From the NCBI GenBank assembly GCA_002406015.1, contig DHMX01000014.1, positions 160,858 to 224,857 of the forward strand: a DNA stretch of 64,000 nucleotides. The letters run 5' to 3'. The notes beneath the pieces were generated by a model. It searched no databases and was not told where the DNA came from. It was given only the letters and a program-made list of their open reading frames with translations. This DNA is from Lachnospiraceae bacterium UBA4631 (GTDB taxonomy: Bacteria > Bacillota > Clostridia > Lachnospirales > Lachnospiraceae). Position 1 is the first letter of the stretch. Each line of letters starts with the position of its first letter. Position numbers and translations under genes: made by a program. This document shows, in pieces, positions 41,118 to 50,128 of the stretch.

Positions 41118-43070
41118 ATGAGTATTCAATATAGTGAAGAATTACAAGCATTTATAGAAAAAAATTCTGGTAGCAGAGGTGACACTTCTGCATTTCGAAA
41201 ACGGGAAGAAAGTGAGAAAACAGAAACCGGAGTCCGGGCGTTGCGGGGAACGGTCTGGTGGAAGCTGTTAAAGCCTGCCAGAGTCATTTATAATTATTCC
41301 CGCGTAATCTGGATAAATTTAAGAAGATATGGGTTTGTGCTTACCTTATCAAAGGCAAAGGATAAGCTGATTATGAAAAGAAAGCTTAAGAATTTTTCAA
41401 AGTATTATATTCAATCCATTTTGCCGGATGAGAAGACAAGAGCCAGTCAGAGAGCAACGAAGTTTGACCGGGCAATTACCTTTAGTATATTAGTTCCGCT
41501 TTATAATACACCGGAAAAATATCTGAGAGAGATGATTGATTCGGTTCGGGAGCAGACCTATGAAAACTGGCAGCTATGTCTGGCAGACGGTAGTGATGCA
41601 GAGCATGCATATGTTGAGGAGATATGTAAATCCTATCAGGATGAACGTATCTGTTATCAGCGGCTGGAAAAAAATCTTGGAATTTCAGGAAATACGAATG
41701 TCTGTATTGATATGGCAACCGGAGAATATATCTGCTTCTTTGACCATGATGACATCCTGCATCCGAGTGCATTGTATGAGAATATGCGGTATATTTGTCA
41801 GGAAAATGCAGACTTCCTTTATACAGATGAAGCTACCTTTAACGGAGATAATTTAAATGATATTATTACCTATCATTTTAAGCCGGATTTTGCAATAGAT
41901 AATTTGCGGGCAAATAACTATATTTGTCATTTTACTACATTTTCCAGAAAATTGTTTGAGCGGACAGGGAAGTTTGACAGTCAGTATGACGGCAGTCAGG
42001 ACCATGATATGATTCTCCGGTTAACCCATGTGGCAGACCATGTTTGTCATATTCCGAAATTGCTGTATTTCTGGCGTTCCCATCCAAATTCGGTTGCGGC
42101 AGATATTAATTCCAAAACTTATGCGATTGAGGCGGGAAAAAAGGCGGTCCGTGACAGCATCCTGCGGGATGGTATGGAGGTAGAGGTAGACAGCTCGCCG
42201 GCATTTCCGACCATTTACAGGTTCCATTATAAGCTGACAGGGCATCCAAAGATTTCCATTGTGATTCCGAACAAAGATCAGGTTGCATATTTAATCCGGG
42301 CAATCGATTCTATTATACAGAAGTCAACGTATGATAATTATGAAATTATCATTGTGGAAAATAATTCCACAACCGAGGAAATCTTTGAATTTTATCGTCT
42401 GTTGGAGGAAATCCCGCAGATAAAGGTGGTTCGTTGGGAACATCCGTTTAACTATTCCGCCATTAATAATTACGGAGTATCATTTGCAACCGGAGAATAT
42501 GTACTGCTGTTAAACAATGATGTGGAAGTGATTTCCCCATCGTGGATGGAAGAAATGCTGATGTATGCACAAAGGTCGGATGTCGGGGCGGTAGGTGCAA
42601 AGCTGTATTTTGAGAACCGAACCATTCAGCATGCGGGAGTAATTATCGGAATCGGAGAGGACGGAGTTGCGGTTCACAGTCATGCCGGAGAACCGTTTAG
42701 TTCCGTAGGATATATGGGACGGCTGTATTTTGCACAGGATGTCAGTGCGGTAACAGCTGCCTGTCTGATGGTGAAGAAATCCCTGTATGAAGCAGTCGGC
42801 GGCTTCGAGGAAGAATTAGCAGTTGCATATAATGATGTGGATTTCTGTTTGAAGCTGCGTGAAAAAGGTTTGTTAAATATCTGTACACCGTATGCGGAGT
42901 TATTCCATTACGAATCGGTATCCAGAGGGTATGAGGTGAAGCCGGAGAAGCAGCAGCGGTTCCAACGGGAGGTTGCATACATGAAGAATAAGTGGAAAAC
43001 TGTGTTGGAGCAGGGTGACCCATACTATAACCCGAATATGTCCAAGCAGCGGCCATGGAAGCTGGTATAA
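41118..43070 (+). CDS. Tandem GT2 glycosyltransferase
   Basis: 650 aa with two GT-A domains. The first (about 125-340) has FSILVPLYNTPEKYLREMIDS, LGISGNTNVCIDMATGEYICFFDHDD with the DxD-like metal motif, and YDGSQDHDMILRLT. The second (about 378-640) has KISIVIPNKDQVAYLIRAIDS, NYGVSFATGEYVLLLNNDVEV and AYNDVDFCLKLREKG. Double GT2 proteins of this type build rhamnan or O-antigen-like surface glycans. The N-terminal 100 residues are basic with no membrane helix. Start ATG 41118; upstream in-frame codons back to 41076 have no ribosome binding site. Last gene of the operon. Confidence 0.85.
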   Translation: MSIQYSEELQAFIEKNSGSRGDTSAFRKREESEKTETGVRALRGTVWWKLLKPARVIYNYSRVIWINLRRYGFVLTLSKAKDKLIMKRKLKNFSKYYIQSILPDEKTRASQRATKFDRAITFSILVPLYNTPEKYLREMIDSVREQTYENWQLCLADGSDAEHAYVEEICKSYQDERICYQRLEKNLGISGNTNVCIDMATGEYICFFDHDDILHPSALYENMRYICQENADFLYTDEATFNGDNLNDIITYHFKPDFAIDNLRANNYICHFTTFSRKLFERTGKFDSQYDGSQDHDMILRLTHVADHVCHIPKLLYFWRSHPNSVAADINSKTYAIEAGKKAVRDSILRDGMEVEVDSSPAFPTIYRFHYKLTGHPKISIVIPNKDQVAYLIRAIDSIIQKSTYDNYEIIIVENNSTTEEIFEFYRLLEEIPQIKVVRWEHPFNYSAINNYGVSFATGEYVLLLNNDVEVISPSWMEEMLMYAQRSDVGAVGAKLYFENRTIQHAGVIIGIGEDGVAVHSHAGEPFSSVGYMGRLYFAQDVSAVTAACLMVKKSLYEAVGGFEEELAVAYNDVDFCLKLREKGLLNICTPYAELFHYESVSRGYEVKPEKQQRFQREVAYMKNKWKTVLEQGDPYYNPNMSKQRPWKLV

Positions 43071-43114
43071 GACAATAATTGTTGAAAGAACGACAGAAGG
43101 ATAGAAATGTTTTG

Positions 43115-43145
43115 GGTATGAATCCGGAAACCTTCTGCATATACT
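43115..43145 (+). promoter_or_regulatory. Candidate sigma-E promoter of spoIVA
   Basis: CATATACT (43138-43145) matches the mother-cell sigma-E -10 consensus CATACAMT at seven of eight positions. GGTATGAA about 15 nt upstream is a poor -35 match. spoIVA is sigma-E dependent in Bacillus, which makes the site plausible. Confidence 0.4.
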
Positions 43146-43207
43146 GTATCAATCTATCATGTGCAGAGTACGTGATAAATATGAGACAGATGTGCAGGAG
43201 GTTTTTT

Positions 43208-44683
43208 ATGGATAATCATGTAGATGCCTTTGATTTATATGCGGATATGAAGGCAAGAACCAATGGAGAGGTCTATATTGGGGTTGTTGGACCGGTAAGA
43301 ACCGGTAAATCAACCTTCATTAAGCGATTTATGAACCTGATGGTATTACCGAATATTGAGGATGAGCCGATTAAGATAAGAACCAGAGATGAGCTTCCGA
43401 TGAGTTCTGCGGGTAAAACCGTTACGACAACGGAGCCGAAATTCATTCCGCAGGAGGCAGTCAGTATACGGGTACAGGACGAAATCGATATGAAGGTAAG
43501 AATGATAGACTGTGTCGGCTTCATGGTGCCGGGGGCGGTAGGGCATGAGGAGAGCGGAGAAGAACGAATGGTGAAAACGCCATGGTTCGATTATGAGATT
43601 CCGTTTACAAAGGCAGCGGAAATCGGAACCCGTAAAGTAATTCATGACCACTCAACGATTGGAATTGTAGTAACCTCGGATGGCAGCTTCGGAGAATTAC
43701 CGCGTGAAGCCTATTTAGAGGCAGAGCAAAAGACCATGCAGGAGCTTCAGGGGCTTGGAAAGCCGTTTATTCTTCTGTTAAACAGTGCAAAGCCATATGC
43801 AAATGAAACCATAGAATTAGCAAAGCAGTTGGAACACACACATCATGTCCGGGTACTGCCGATGAATGTAGACCAACTGAGGAAGGAAGATATACGTGAG
43901 ATTCTTCAGGCAGTACTGCTGGAGTTTCCGGTAGTCCGGATGGAGTTCCATATTCCGAAATGGGCAGAGGCATTACCGGTAGAATCCGAGGTAAAATCTT
44001 CGTTAGTTGCAGCCGCACAGGATATTTTGGAGCAGACACAGGTGGTTCGGGATGTGTATCAATTAGAATATCCGGAGAATGATTACATAGAAAAAATAAA
44101 AATCGATTCGATTGCACTGGATTGTGGGTGCGTGCATTTTGTAATACAGGTAGATAATCAATTCTATTATCAGATGTTAAGTGATATGTTGGGTGTAAAG
44201 CTGGAGAATGAATATCAATTCATGCAGGTGCTTCGGGAGCTTTCGGAAAAGCGTAAGGAATATGAACAGGTGGCAGATGCATTAAGTGCAGTTAAGCTAA
44301 AGGGATATGGATGCGTAATGCCCGGACAGGAGGAGATTCATATTAACCAGCCGGAGGTCATTCGGCATGGAAATAAATATGGTGTGAAGCTGCGGGCAGA
44401 AGCACCATCCATTCATATGATTAAAGCTACAATTACTACTGAAATAGCACCGATTGTCGGCTCGGAGCAGCAGGCAAAGGACTTGGTAGACTATATCGGG
44501 GCAGAAGGGGAAACCGACATCTGGCAGGTGAATATTTTCGGAAAGACCATTGAACAACTGGTAGAGGACGGTATCCGGGGAAAGACCAGTAAAATTACGG
44601 ATGAAAGCCAGATGAAGCTTCAGGATACCATGGAAAAGATTGTAAATGACGGAAACGGTGGTATGGTCTGCATTATTATCTGA
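43208..44683 (+). CDS. spoIVA: Stage IV sporulation protein A
   Basis: ATPase that polymerises on the forespore surface as the base of the spore coat. Begins MDNHVDAFDLYADMKARTNG, as expected. Walker A GPVRTGKS (28-35), DEIDMKVRMIDCVGFMVPGA as the Walker B/switch region, and the conserved C-terminal anchor part ending GNGGMVCIII are all intact. Length 491 aa equals the Bacillus protein. AGGAGG precedes ATG 43208; the frame is open further upstream but without a start site. Its presence indicates that the organism, or its recent ancestors, form spores. It directly follows the envelope operon. Confidence 0.97.
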   Translation: MDNHVDAFDLYADMKARTNGEVYIGVVGPVRTGKSTFIKRFMNLMVLPNIEDEPIKIRTRDELPMSSAGKTVTTTEPKFIPQEAVSIRVQDEIDMKVRMIDCVGFMVPGAVGHEESGEERMVKTPWFDYEIPFTKAAEIGTRKVIHDHSTIGIVVTSDGSFGELPREAYLEAEQKTMQELQGLGKPFILLLNSAKPYANETIELAKQLEHTHHVRVLPMNVDQLRKEDIREILQAVLLEFPVVRMEFHIPKWAEALPVESEVKSSLVAAAQDILEQTQVVRDVYQLEYPENDYIEKIKIDSIALDCGCVHFVIQVDNQFYYQMLSDMLGVKLENEYQFMQVLRELSEKRKEYEQVADALSAVKLKGYGCVMPGQEEIHINQPEVIRHGNKYGVKLRAEAPSIHMIKATITTEIAPIVGSEQQAKDLVDYIGAEGETDIWQVNIFGKTIEQLVEDGIRGKTSKITDESQMKLQDTMEKIVNDGNGGMVCIII

Positions 44684-44723
44684 GACTGTAACAGAATCGT
44701 AAGTAAATTGTATGGAATGGAAG

Positions 44724-44752
44724 TTGTTATCAAATCTGAAATTTGATATAAT
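44724..44752 (+). promoter_or_regulatory. punA promoter with an internal palindrome
   Basis: -35 TTGTTA (44724-44729), 17-nt spacer, perfect -10 TATAAT (44747-44752). The spacer is filled by an inverted repeat TATCAAAT-CTGAA-ATTTGATA (44728-44748), a natural position for a repressor operator. Confidence 0.75.
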
Positions 44753-44788
44753 AGCTTACAACTATTACGATAACAGGAGGAAGAGGGT

Positions 44789-45619
44789 ATGAGTCAGGCA
44801 TATGATAAGTTAAAGGCTTGTTATGAATGCTGCCGGAAACGAACGGATTTTCAACCGAAGGTTGCACTGGTTCTGGGGTCCGGACTGGGTGCATTTGCGG
44901 ATGAAATTGAAATAGTAACCACCATTTCGTATTCTGAAATAGAAGGCTTTCCACAGTCTACCGTACCGGGACACCGGGGAAGATTTGTATTTGGCTATGT
45001 GGATACGGTTCCGGTAGTAATTATGCAGGGACGGGTACACTATTATGAGGGATATGCCATGCAGGATGTGGTTCTGCCTATCCGGTTAATGGGAATGCTG
45101 GGAGCAGAGATTTTATTTCTGACAAATGCCGCAGGCGGAATATGCAGGGAGTTTGTGCCGGGAACCTTTATGCTGATAACAGACCAGATTTCATCCTTTG
45201 TTCCGTCTCCGTTAATTGGCGAGAACATGGAGGCACTGGGAACGCGATTCCCGGATATGTCTGAGATATATAAAAAGGAGCTTCGGACCTTAATGCTTCA
45301 ACAGGCAGAGAAGCTTCACATTCCGATGAAGCAGGGCGTATATCTTCAGTTTGCCGGACCGGCATATGAAACACCGGCAGAGATACGAATGGCGGAACGG
45401 TTAGGGGCAGATGCCTGTGGAATGAGTACCGCCTGTGAAGCAATTGTGGCAAATCACATGGGAATGAAGGTATGCGGTATTTCCTGCATTACCAATATGG
45501 CATGTGGAATTACATCCACACCGCTGTCCCATACAGAGGTACAGGAGGTTGCGGACCGGGTTGCAAAGCAATTCCGTATGCTGGTACACGATTGTGTGGT
45601 TGCATTCGGAGAGATATAA
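44789..45619 (+). CDS. punA: Purine nucleoside phosphorylase
   Basis: Cleaves inosine or guanosine with phosphate to give the base and ribose-1-phosphate. Trimeric low-molecular-weight PNP family: ALVLGSGLGAFAD, FPQSTVPGHRGRFVFG, GRVHYYEGYAMQDVVLPIRL, NAAGGI and AYETPAEIRMAERLGADACGMST, with the conserved Glu and Asn sites. Length 276 aa is typical. AGGAGG precedes ATG. Possibly in one transcript with rnhA (24-nt gap). Confidence 0.95.
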   Translation: MSQAYDKLKACYECCRKRTDFQPKVALVLGSGLGAFADEIEIVTTISYSEIEGFPQSTVPGHRGRFVFGYVDTVPVVIMQGRVHYYEGYAMQDVVLPIRLMGMLGAEILFLTNAAGGICREFVPGTFMLITDQISSFVPSPLIGENMEALGTRFPDMSEIYKKELRTLMLQQAEKLHIPMKQGVYLQFAGPAYETPAEIRMAERLGADACGMSTACEAIVANHMGMKVCGISCITNMACGITSTPLSHTEVQEVADRVAKQFRMLVHDCVVAFGEI

Positions 45620-45643
45620 TGTCAGAGAAAGAGAGATAGCAGG

Positions 45644-46126
45644 GTGCATGTAGTTATTTATACAGATGGTTCATCCAGAGGAAATCCGGGACCGGGCGGT
45701 TACGGAACCGTATTGGAATATGTAGATACGAAGGGAAACCTGCATACGAGAGAATATAGTGCAGGCTATGAGCTGACAACCAATAACCGTATGGAGCTGA
45801 TGGGCGTGATTGTCGGCTTAGAGGCATTAACCAAGGCTTGTACGGTCGATGTATATTCAGATTCCCAATATGTAGTAAAAGCATTTACCGAGCATTGGAT
45901 TGATGGCTGGATACAGAAAAATTGGAAACAGGGGACCAAAAATCCCGTAAAAAATATTGATTTATGGAAACGCCTGTTGGAAGCAAAGCGGAAGCATCAG
46001 GTGCTGTTTCACTGGATTAAGGGGCATGCAGGTCATCCGCAGAATGAACGGTGTGACCGGCTGGCAACGCAGGCAGCAGATGGTGAAAACCGGTTACAGG
46101 ATATAGGATTTCAACAGGATACATAA
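45644..46126 (+). CDS. rnhA: Ribonuclease HI
   Basis: Degrades RNA of RNA-DNA hybrids. All four catalytic acids are present: YTDGSSRGNPG, MELMGVI (Glu), YSDSQYV and ERCDRLA. The handle region with its basic residues (HWIDGWIQKNWKQGTKNPV) is also there, as in E. coli RNase HI. 160 aa. It seems to start at GTG 45644 (HVVIYTDGS); the only nearby ATG is out of frame. The ribosome binding site is weak. Ends 17 nt before the zinc-ribbon gene. Confidence 0.94.
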   Translation: MHVVIYTDGSSRGNPGPGGYGTVLEYVDTKGNLHTREYSAGYELTTNNRMELMGVIVGLEALTKACTVDVYSDSQYVVKAFTEHWIDGWIQKNWKQGTKNPVKNIDLWKRLLEAKRKHQVLFHWIKGHAGHPQNERCDRLATQAADGENRLQDIGFQQDT

Positions 46127-46143
46127 GATAGAAGGAGAGAGTT

Positions 46144-47040
46144 ATGAAGATTAAATGTCAAACGTGTGGGTCCGTAGTAGAAGATATTGCCGGAGTTTGT
46201 CCGGTATGCGGAATGATATTCCGGCAGCAGACAGATGTACCGCCCGTAGATTCGGTAAATATGGATGCCGGAATGGGAAATATGGGAAATCAGATGCCGC
46301 CTTACAATTATCAGAGCCCGGTACCTCCGGTCGCTGCAAAGCAGCCGAAAAAGAAGCTGCTTAGCATTCTGTCAATTGTATTTGCAGTGGTAGGTATTTT
46401 TGCTATGTGTGTGCCGGGGTTATCCCTTTTATGCTGTGTGACGGCAATTGTTCTGGGAATTATTGCACTGGTGAAGAAGCAGATTAAGGTACCTGCGATT
46501 CTGGGTCTGGTATTTGGAGGAATTGGCAGTCTTGTAGCTGTGCTGTTATTGATGACGGATTTGATGTTAAACTCGGTAACGGGAACCGGAATGTTAGGAA
46601 TTTTCCAGCAGTCAATCGATGCAGCAACAGAGGGCTACACAAAACTTAGTGATGTCAGCATGGAGCTTCCGGTTGACGGAAAAACAGTAACGCTGACGCT
46701 TACCAGTGACCTGACACTTAGCGGTGATGGAAGCTATTACGCAAGCGATACCTTAGGCTCCGGTTATTATCGGGAATCGGGATATATGGATTTGTCATCG
46801 GATACGGAACTCACAAACTGTATCGTGTATGCCATGTCACAGGGATTTGAGATAAAGAACCTTACGATTGTGGATTTGCAGCCGACGGATGAATCTGGTT
46901 ACGGAAAAGGCTCACGGTATATATTTATCGTACCGGAAGGGTATACACCGGGGTCGATTGTCTATTATATTGACCTTACAGATGCAACCGGTTATGAGGA
47001 TATGAAGCTGGATGTTATAATGACGATGCCGGTGGAGTAA
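46144..47040 (+). CDS. Zinc-ribbon membrane protein of unknown function
   Basis: 298 aa. Begins with a zinc ribbon (CQTCGSVVEDIAGVCPVC, Cys 5, 8, 20, 23), then a Met/Pro/Asn-rich linker (about 30-65). Three hydrophobic segments follow (about 70-95, 98-112 and 118-140), like DUF4190 proteins. The outer domain (150-298) consists mostly of beta-type sequence with Asp, Ser and Gly (LTSDLTLSGDGSYYAS). Such zinc-ribbon membrane proteins are common in Lachnospiraceae and mostly uncharacterised; the partial gene at the window start may be similar. I do not assign a function. Confidence 0.8.
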   Translation: MKIKCQTCGSVVEDIAGVCPVCGMIFRQQTDVPPVDSVNMDAGMGNMGNQMPPYNYQSPVPPVAAKQPKKKLLSILSIVFAVVGIFAMCVPGLSLLCCVTAIVLGIIALVKKQIKVPAILGLVFGGIGSLVAVLLLMTDLMLNSVTGTGMLGIFQQSIDAATEGYTKLSDVSMELPVDGKTVTLTLTSDLTLSGDGSYYASDTLGSGYYRESGYMDLSSDTELTNCIVYAMSQGFEIKNLTIVDLQPTDESGYGKGSRYIFIVPEGYTPGSIVYYIDLTDATGYEDMKLDVIMTMPVE

Positions 47041-47083
47041 GGCAGTTCTTTTGAATATACAATTCTTTATGGAATGAGAAAAG

Positions 47084-47114
47084 CCCCCTTTGCATATATC
47101 TTTTGCGAAGGGGG
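47084..47114 (+). promoter_or_regulatory. Hairpin covering the ribosome binding site of the M23 gene
   Basis: CCCCCTTTGC (47084-47093) pairs with GCGAAGGGGG (47105-47114), 10 bp with one G-T, loop of 11 nt. The 3' arm is the Shine-Dalgarno sequence (AAGGGGG, 7 nt before ATG 47122). It could hold down translation, or act as a weak terminator of the upstream gene; there is no T run. Confidence 0.6.
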
Positions 47115-47121
47115 TATTTAT

Positions 47122-47910
47122 ATGCAATGCAGGGATGGTATCGGTCTGAAGGAAGTGATTCGCTGGATACTGGTATTTGTCTGCCTGATGATTTGTCTGG
47201 CAGTAGAATGGAGGGTACTGGAACGTTTCACGAAGCAGGCGTATGAAAACCGGTATGAGGCCGCCTTGGAATTATTTCGTCAGGACCCGGTTCTGTATGA
47301 AAAAGAGACGGTTGGACATGAAAACTATCAGAAGGTATTTCAGGAGCAATTGACCGCTATTTTGGATAGTCTAAGATGTTATCCGATTGAAAAGACATAT
47401 TCTTCACAGGTGAATTATGAGGATTCATGGAGCTATGAACGTACCTTTGGCGGCAATCGGCGTCATGAGGGTACAGATTTGATGGCAGAGACAAACGAAC
47501 CGGGAAGGATACCGATTGTCAGTATGTCGGATGGAGTAGTATCCAATCTGGGATGGCTGACACTTGGAGGCTGGAGAATCGGCATTACCTCCGAGACCGG
47601 TGTATATTATTATTATGCACATCTGGATTCTTACGCACCGAATCTGAAATTAGGGGATTCGGTATGTGCAGGACAGTTTCTGGGCTTTATGGGAGATTCC
47701 GGATATGGAGAGGAAGGTACCACCGGAATGTTTCCGGTTCATCTGCATGTCGGTATCTATATTTATGATGAGGCGGGTAGGGAAATCAGTGTCAATCCGT
47801 ATCCGTTTTTGGTGAAATTACAGGAAAATACGTCTGTTTTTTCGAAGCCTTCCGTTGGAAAAGGAATAATTATGTGGTATACTAGAGAGCAAATGGTATT
47901 TTATACATAA
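47122..47910 (+). CDS. M23 (LytM) family metallopeptidase-like protein
   Basis: 262 aa. One membrane helix near the N-terminus (about 12-30) puts the rest outside. The peptidase domain has HEGTDLMA (H115, D119), YAHLDSY (H167) and FPVHLHVGIY (H207, H209), the zinc and catalytic set of LytM/M23 cell-wall endopeptidases, so it may be active. ATG 47122 is the likely start with AAGGGGG 7 nt upstream, within a hairpin. It precedes relQ by 14 nt. M23 proteins of this size include sporulation and division factors (SpoIIQ-like); I cannot tell which. Confidence 0.88.
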   Translation: MQCRDGIGLKEVIRWILVFVCLMICLAVEWRVLERFTKQAYENRYEAALELFRQDPVLYEKETVGHENYQKVFQEQLTAILDSLRCYPIEKTYSSQVNYEDSWSYERTFGGNRRHEGTDLMAETNEPGRIPIVSMSDGVVSNLGWLTLGGWRIGITSETGVYYYYAHLDSYAPNLKLGDSVCAGQFLGFMGDSGYGEEGTTGMFPVHLHVGIYIYDEAGREISVNPYPFLVKLQENTSVFSKPSVGKGIIMWYTREQMVFYT

Positions 47911-47924
47911 ACAGGGGTGGTTAA

Positions 47925-48728
47925 ATGGAAATACAATTATGGCGGGAGATATTGTCGCCTTATCAGCTTGCGGTGGATGAACTGGTAGTGAAATTCAATC
48001 ATATCATACAGGAATATCGAAGTAACGGTCAGTATTCACCGATAGAGCAGGTAGTCGGCAGGGTGAAGAAAATATCAAGCATTCTTGATAAAATGAATAA
48101 GAAACATCTTGCAATAGAGGAAATAGAAGATGAAATCGATGATATTGCAGGAATCCGTATCATGTGCCAATTCGTAGAAGACATTGATAAGGTAGTAGAG
48201 ATTATACGGAACCGGAAGGATATGGAAATAAAGTGTGAGAAGGACTATATTTCCCATTATAAAGAGAGCGGGTATCGTAGTTATCATATTATTGTATATT
48301 ATGATGTGTATACCTTAGAGGGGACGAAGCGGTTGCAGGCAGAGATTCAGATTCGTACCATGGCTATGAATTTCTGGGCAACGATTGAACATTCGCTGCA
48401 ATACAAATATCATGGCAATATGCCGGCACATGTGAGAGAACGCTTGTATGCGGCATCCGATGCGATTGTGGCGTTGGATTCGGAAATGTCCTCTGTGCGG
48501 GATGAAATTATCGATGCACAGAATCTGTTTACAATCAAGGCAAATGTGGTTGCAGATATTTTAGTCAATATACAGAACCTGTATCATGTGGCAAACAAAC
48601 GAGAGGTATTAAAGATACAGGAGGAGTTTTATCAGATATTCGCCACACAGGATTTGGAGCAATTAGAACGATTCGGAAGAGAATTGGACATTATAGCAGA
48701 AGGCTATAAGGCACAAAGTTTAAGCTAG
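47925..48728 (+). CDS. relQ: Small alarmone synthetase, RelQ/YjbM-like
   Basis: Makes (p)ppGpp from GTP or GDP and ATP. Single synthetase domain without hydrolase or regulatory parts. Close to B. subtilis YjbM (RelQ): QLWREILSPYQLAVDELVVKF, ASPIEQ-like YSPIEQVVGRVKKISSILDK, DDIAGIRIMCQFVEDIDKV, ESGYRSYHIIVYYD and EIQIRTMAMNFWATIEHSLQYKY. At 267 aa it is about 55 residues longer than YjbM, the extra being a helical C-terminal tail (about 215-267). Starts ATG 47925 after AGGGGTGG. Confidence 0.92.
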   Translation: MEIQLWREILSPYQLAVDELVVKFNHIIQEYRSNGQYSPIEQVVGRVKKISSILDKMNKKHLAIEEIEDEIDDIAGIRIMCQFVEDIDKVVEIIRNRKDMEIKCEKDYISHYKESGYRSYHIIVYYDVYTLEGTKRLQAEIQIRTMAMNFWATIEHSLQYKYHGNMPAHVRERLYAASDAIVALDSEMSSVRDEIIDAQNLFTIKANVVADILVNIQNLYHVANKREVLKIQEEFYQIFATQDLEQLERFGRELDIIAEGYKAQSLS

Positions 48729-48757
48729 ATGAAAGACACGAAGGATAGGAGAACAGG

Positions 48758-50128
48758 ATGAAATTACCGGAAAGCTTTGAAATGCGAATGCGAGAGATGC
48801 TGGGAGAAGAATTTGAACAATATCAGACTTCTTTACAGCAGCCGTTACATCATGGATTGCGGGTGAATACATCAAAAATATCCGTAGAGGATTTCTTGAA
48901 GCTTTCACCATTTCATCTGGATCCGGTTCCATGGTGTCCCAATGGCTTCTATTATGAGGAAAGCGAACAGCCGGCAAAGCATCCGTATTATTATGCAGGA
49001 CTTTATTACATTCAGGAACCGAGTGCCATGACACCTGCCAGTGTGCTGCCGGTAGAGCCGGGAGACCGGGTACTGGATATTTGTGCGGCACCGGGAGGCA
49101 AATCAACGGAATTAGCGGCAAAGCTGGCAGGAAGCGGACTGCTGGTTTCCAATGACATCAGTAATTCCAGAGCAAAGGCATTATTAAAGAATCTGGAATT
49201 GTTCGGCATCCCGAATATGCTGGTAGTCAGTGAACCGTCAAATGTTATAGCACAACGGTTTGAAGGATTTTTTGATAAAATATTGATTGATGCTCCATGC
49301 TCCGGGGAAGGAATGTTCCGGAAGTCAGGCTCCATGATAAAAGCATGGGAAGCAAATGGAGTGGATTTATTTGTAAATTTGCAACACAGCATTCTGAAAG
49401 AAATGGTAAAATGTCTGAGACCCGGAGGAAGTCTTGTATATTCAACCTGTACATTTTCACCGGAGGAAAATGAGCAGGCAATCGAATATCTGTTGCAACT
49501 GGATTCAGAATTAAAATTACAGCCCCTTCCTCTGTATGAAGGGTTTGATAAAGGACATCCTTCCTGGGGAACAACCGGAAATGAAGAGCTTTCAAACTGT
49601 AGGCGGTTATGGCCGCATCGAATTGAAGGAGAAGGACATTTTGTGACCTTGTTAAAGAAGGAAGTAACACAGGAATCGGTGCAGGAATATGGAGTAAACT
49701 GGTATCATCCGCCAAAGGTGAAATTGCCGGATGAGGTACGGGAATTTTTGCAACGGATAGACTGGGATTGGAACGAAGAACGAATGGAGCTGCAAAAGGA
49801 GCGGTTATATTATCTTCCGGAGCATATGCCGGTTACAAAGGGACTTCGGATACTGCGAAACGGTTTGTTTCTGGGTGAATTAAAGAAGAATCGATTTGAA
49901 CCAAGTCAATCTCTGGCAATGGCACTCCGGATGCAGGAATATGAAAATGCGATTTCACTTCCAGTGGAGGATGAACGGGTAATACGGTATCTAAAGGGAG
50001 AAACGATTGAATTAGACGGACCAAACGGCTGGGTTCTGTTTGGCGTAGATGGCTATCCGCTGGGCTGGGGAAAGCTGACGGATGGCAGATTGAAGAATAA
50101 ATATCTGACAGGCTGGAGGTGGCTGTAA
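48758..50128 (+). CDS. rRNA (cytosine-C5)-methyltransferase, RsmF/NOL1-NOP2-sun family
   Basis: SAM-dependent methyltransferase of 16S rRNA cytosine. Motifs: LDICAAPGGKSTELAAKL for SAM, ILIDAPCSGEGMFRK (one catalytic Cys) and VYSTCTFSPEENEQAI (second Cys). The C-terminal third (about 290-456) is a RsmF-type PUA-like domain ending in GWVLFGVDGYPLGWGK. Length 456 aa fits YebU/RsmF rather than RsmB, since there is no NusB-like N-terminus. The stop overlaps the next ATG by one base (TAATG), so translation is coupled. Confidence 0.92.
   Translation: MKLPESFEMRMREMLGEEFEQYQTSLQQPLHHGLRVNTSKISVEDFLKLSPFHLDPVPWCPNGFYYEESEQPAKHPYYYAGLYYIQEPSAMTPASVLPVEPGDRVLDICAAPGGKSTELAAKLAGSGLLVSNDISNSRAKALLKNLELFGIPNMLVVSEPSNVIAQRFEGFFDKILIDAPCSGEGMFRKSGSMIKAWEANGVDLFVNLQHSILKEMVKCLRPGGSLVYSTCTFSPEENEQAIEYLLQLDSELKLQPLPLYEGFDKGHPSWGTTGNEELSNCRRLWPHRIEGEGHFVTLLKKEVTQESVQEYGVNWYHPPKVKLPDEVREFLQRIDWDWNEERMELQKERLYYLPEHMPVTKGLRILRNGLFLGELKKNRFEPSQSLAMALRMQEYENAISLPVEDERVIRYLKGETIELDGPNGWVLFGVDGYPLGWGKLTDGRLKNKYLTGWRWL

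Noticed and set aside
47122..47910. M23 protein as SpoIIQ or SpoIVFA-like
   Set aside because: It has the full zinc and catalytic His set, but nothing specific ties it to one of these sporulation proteins.
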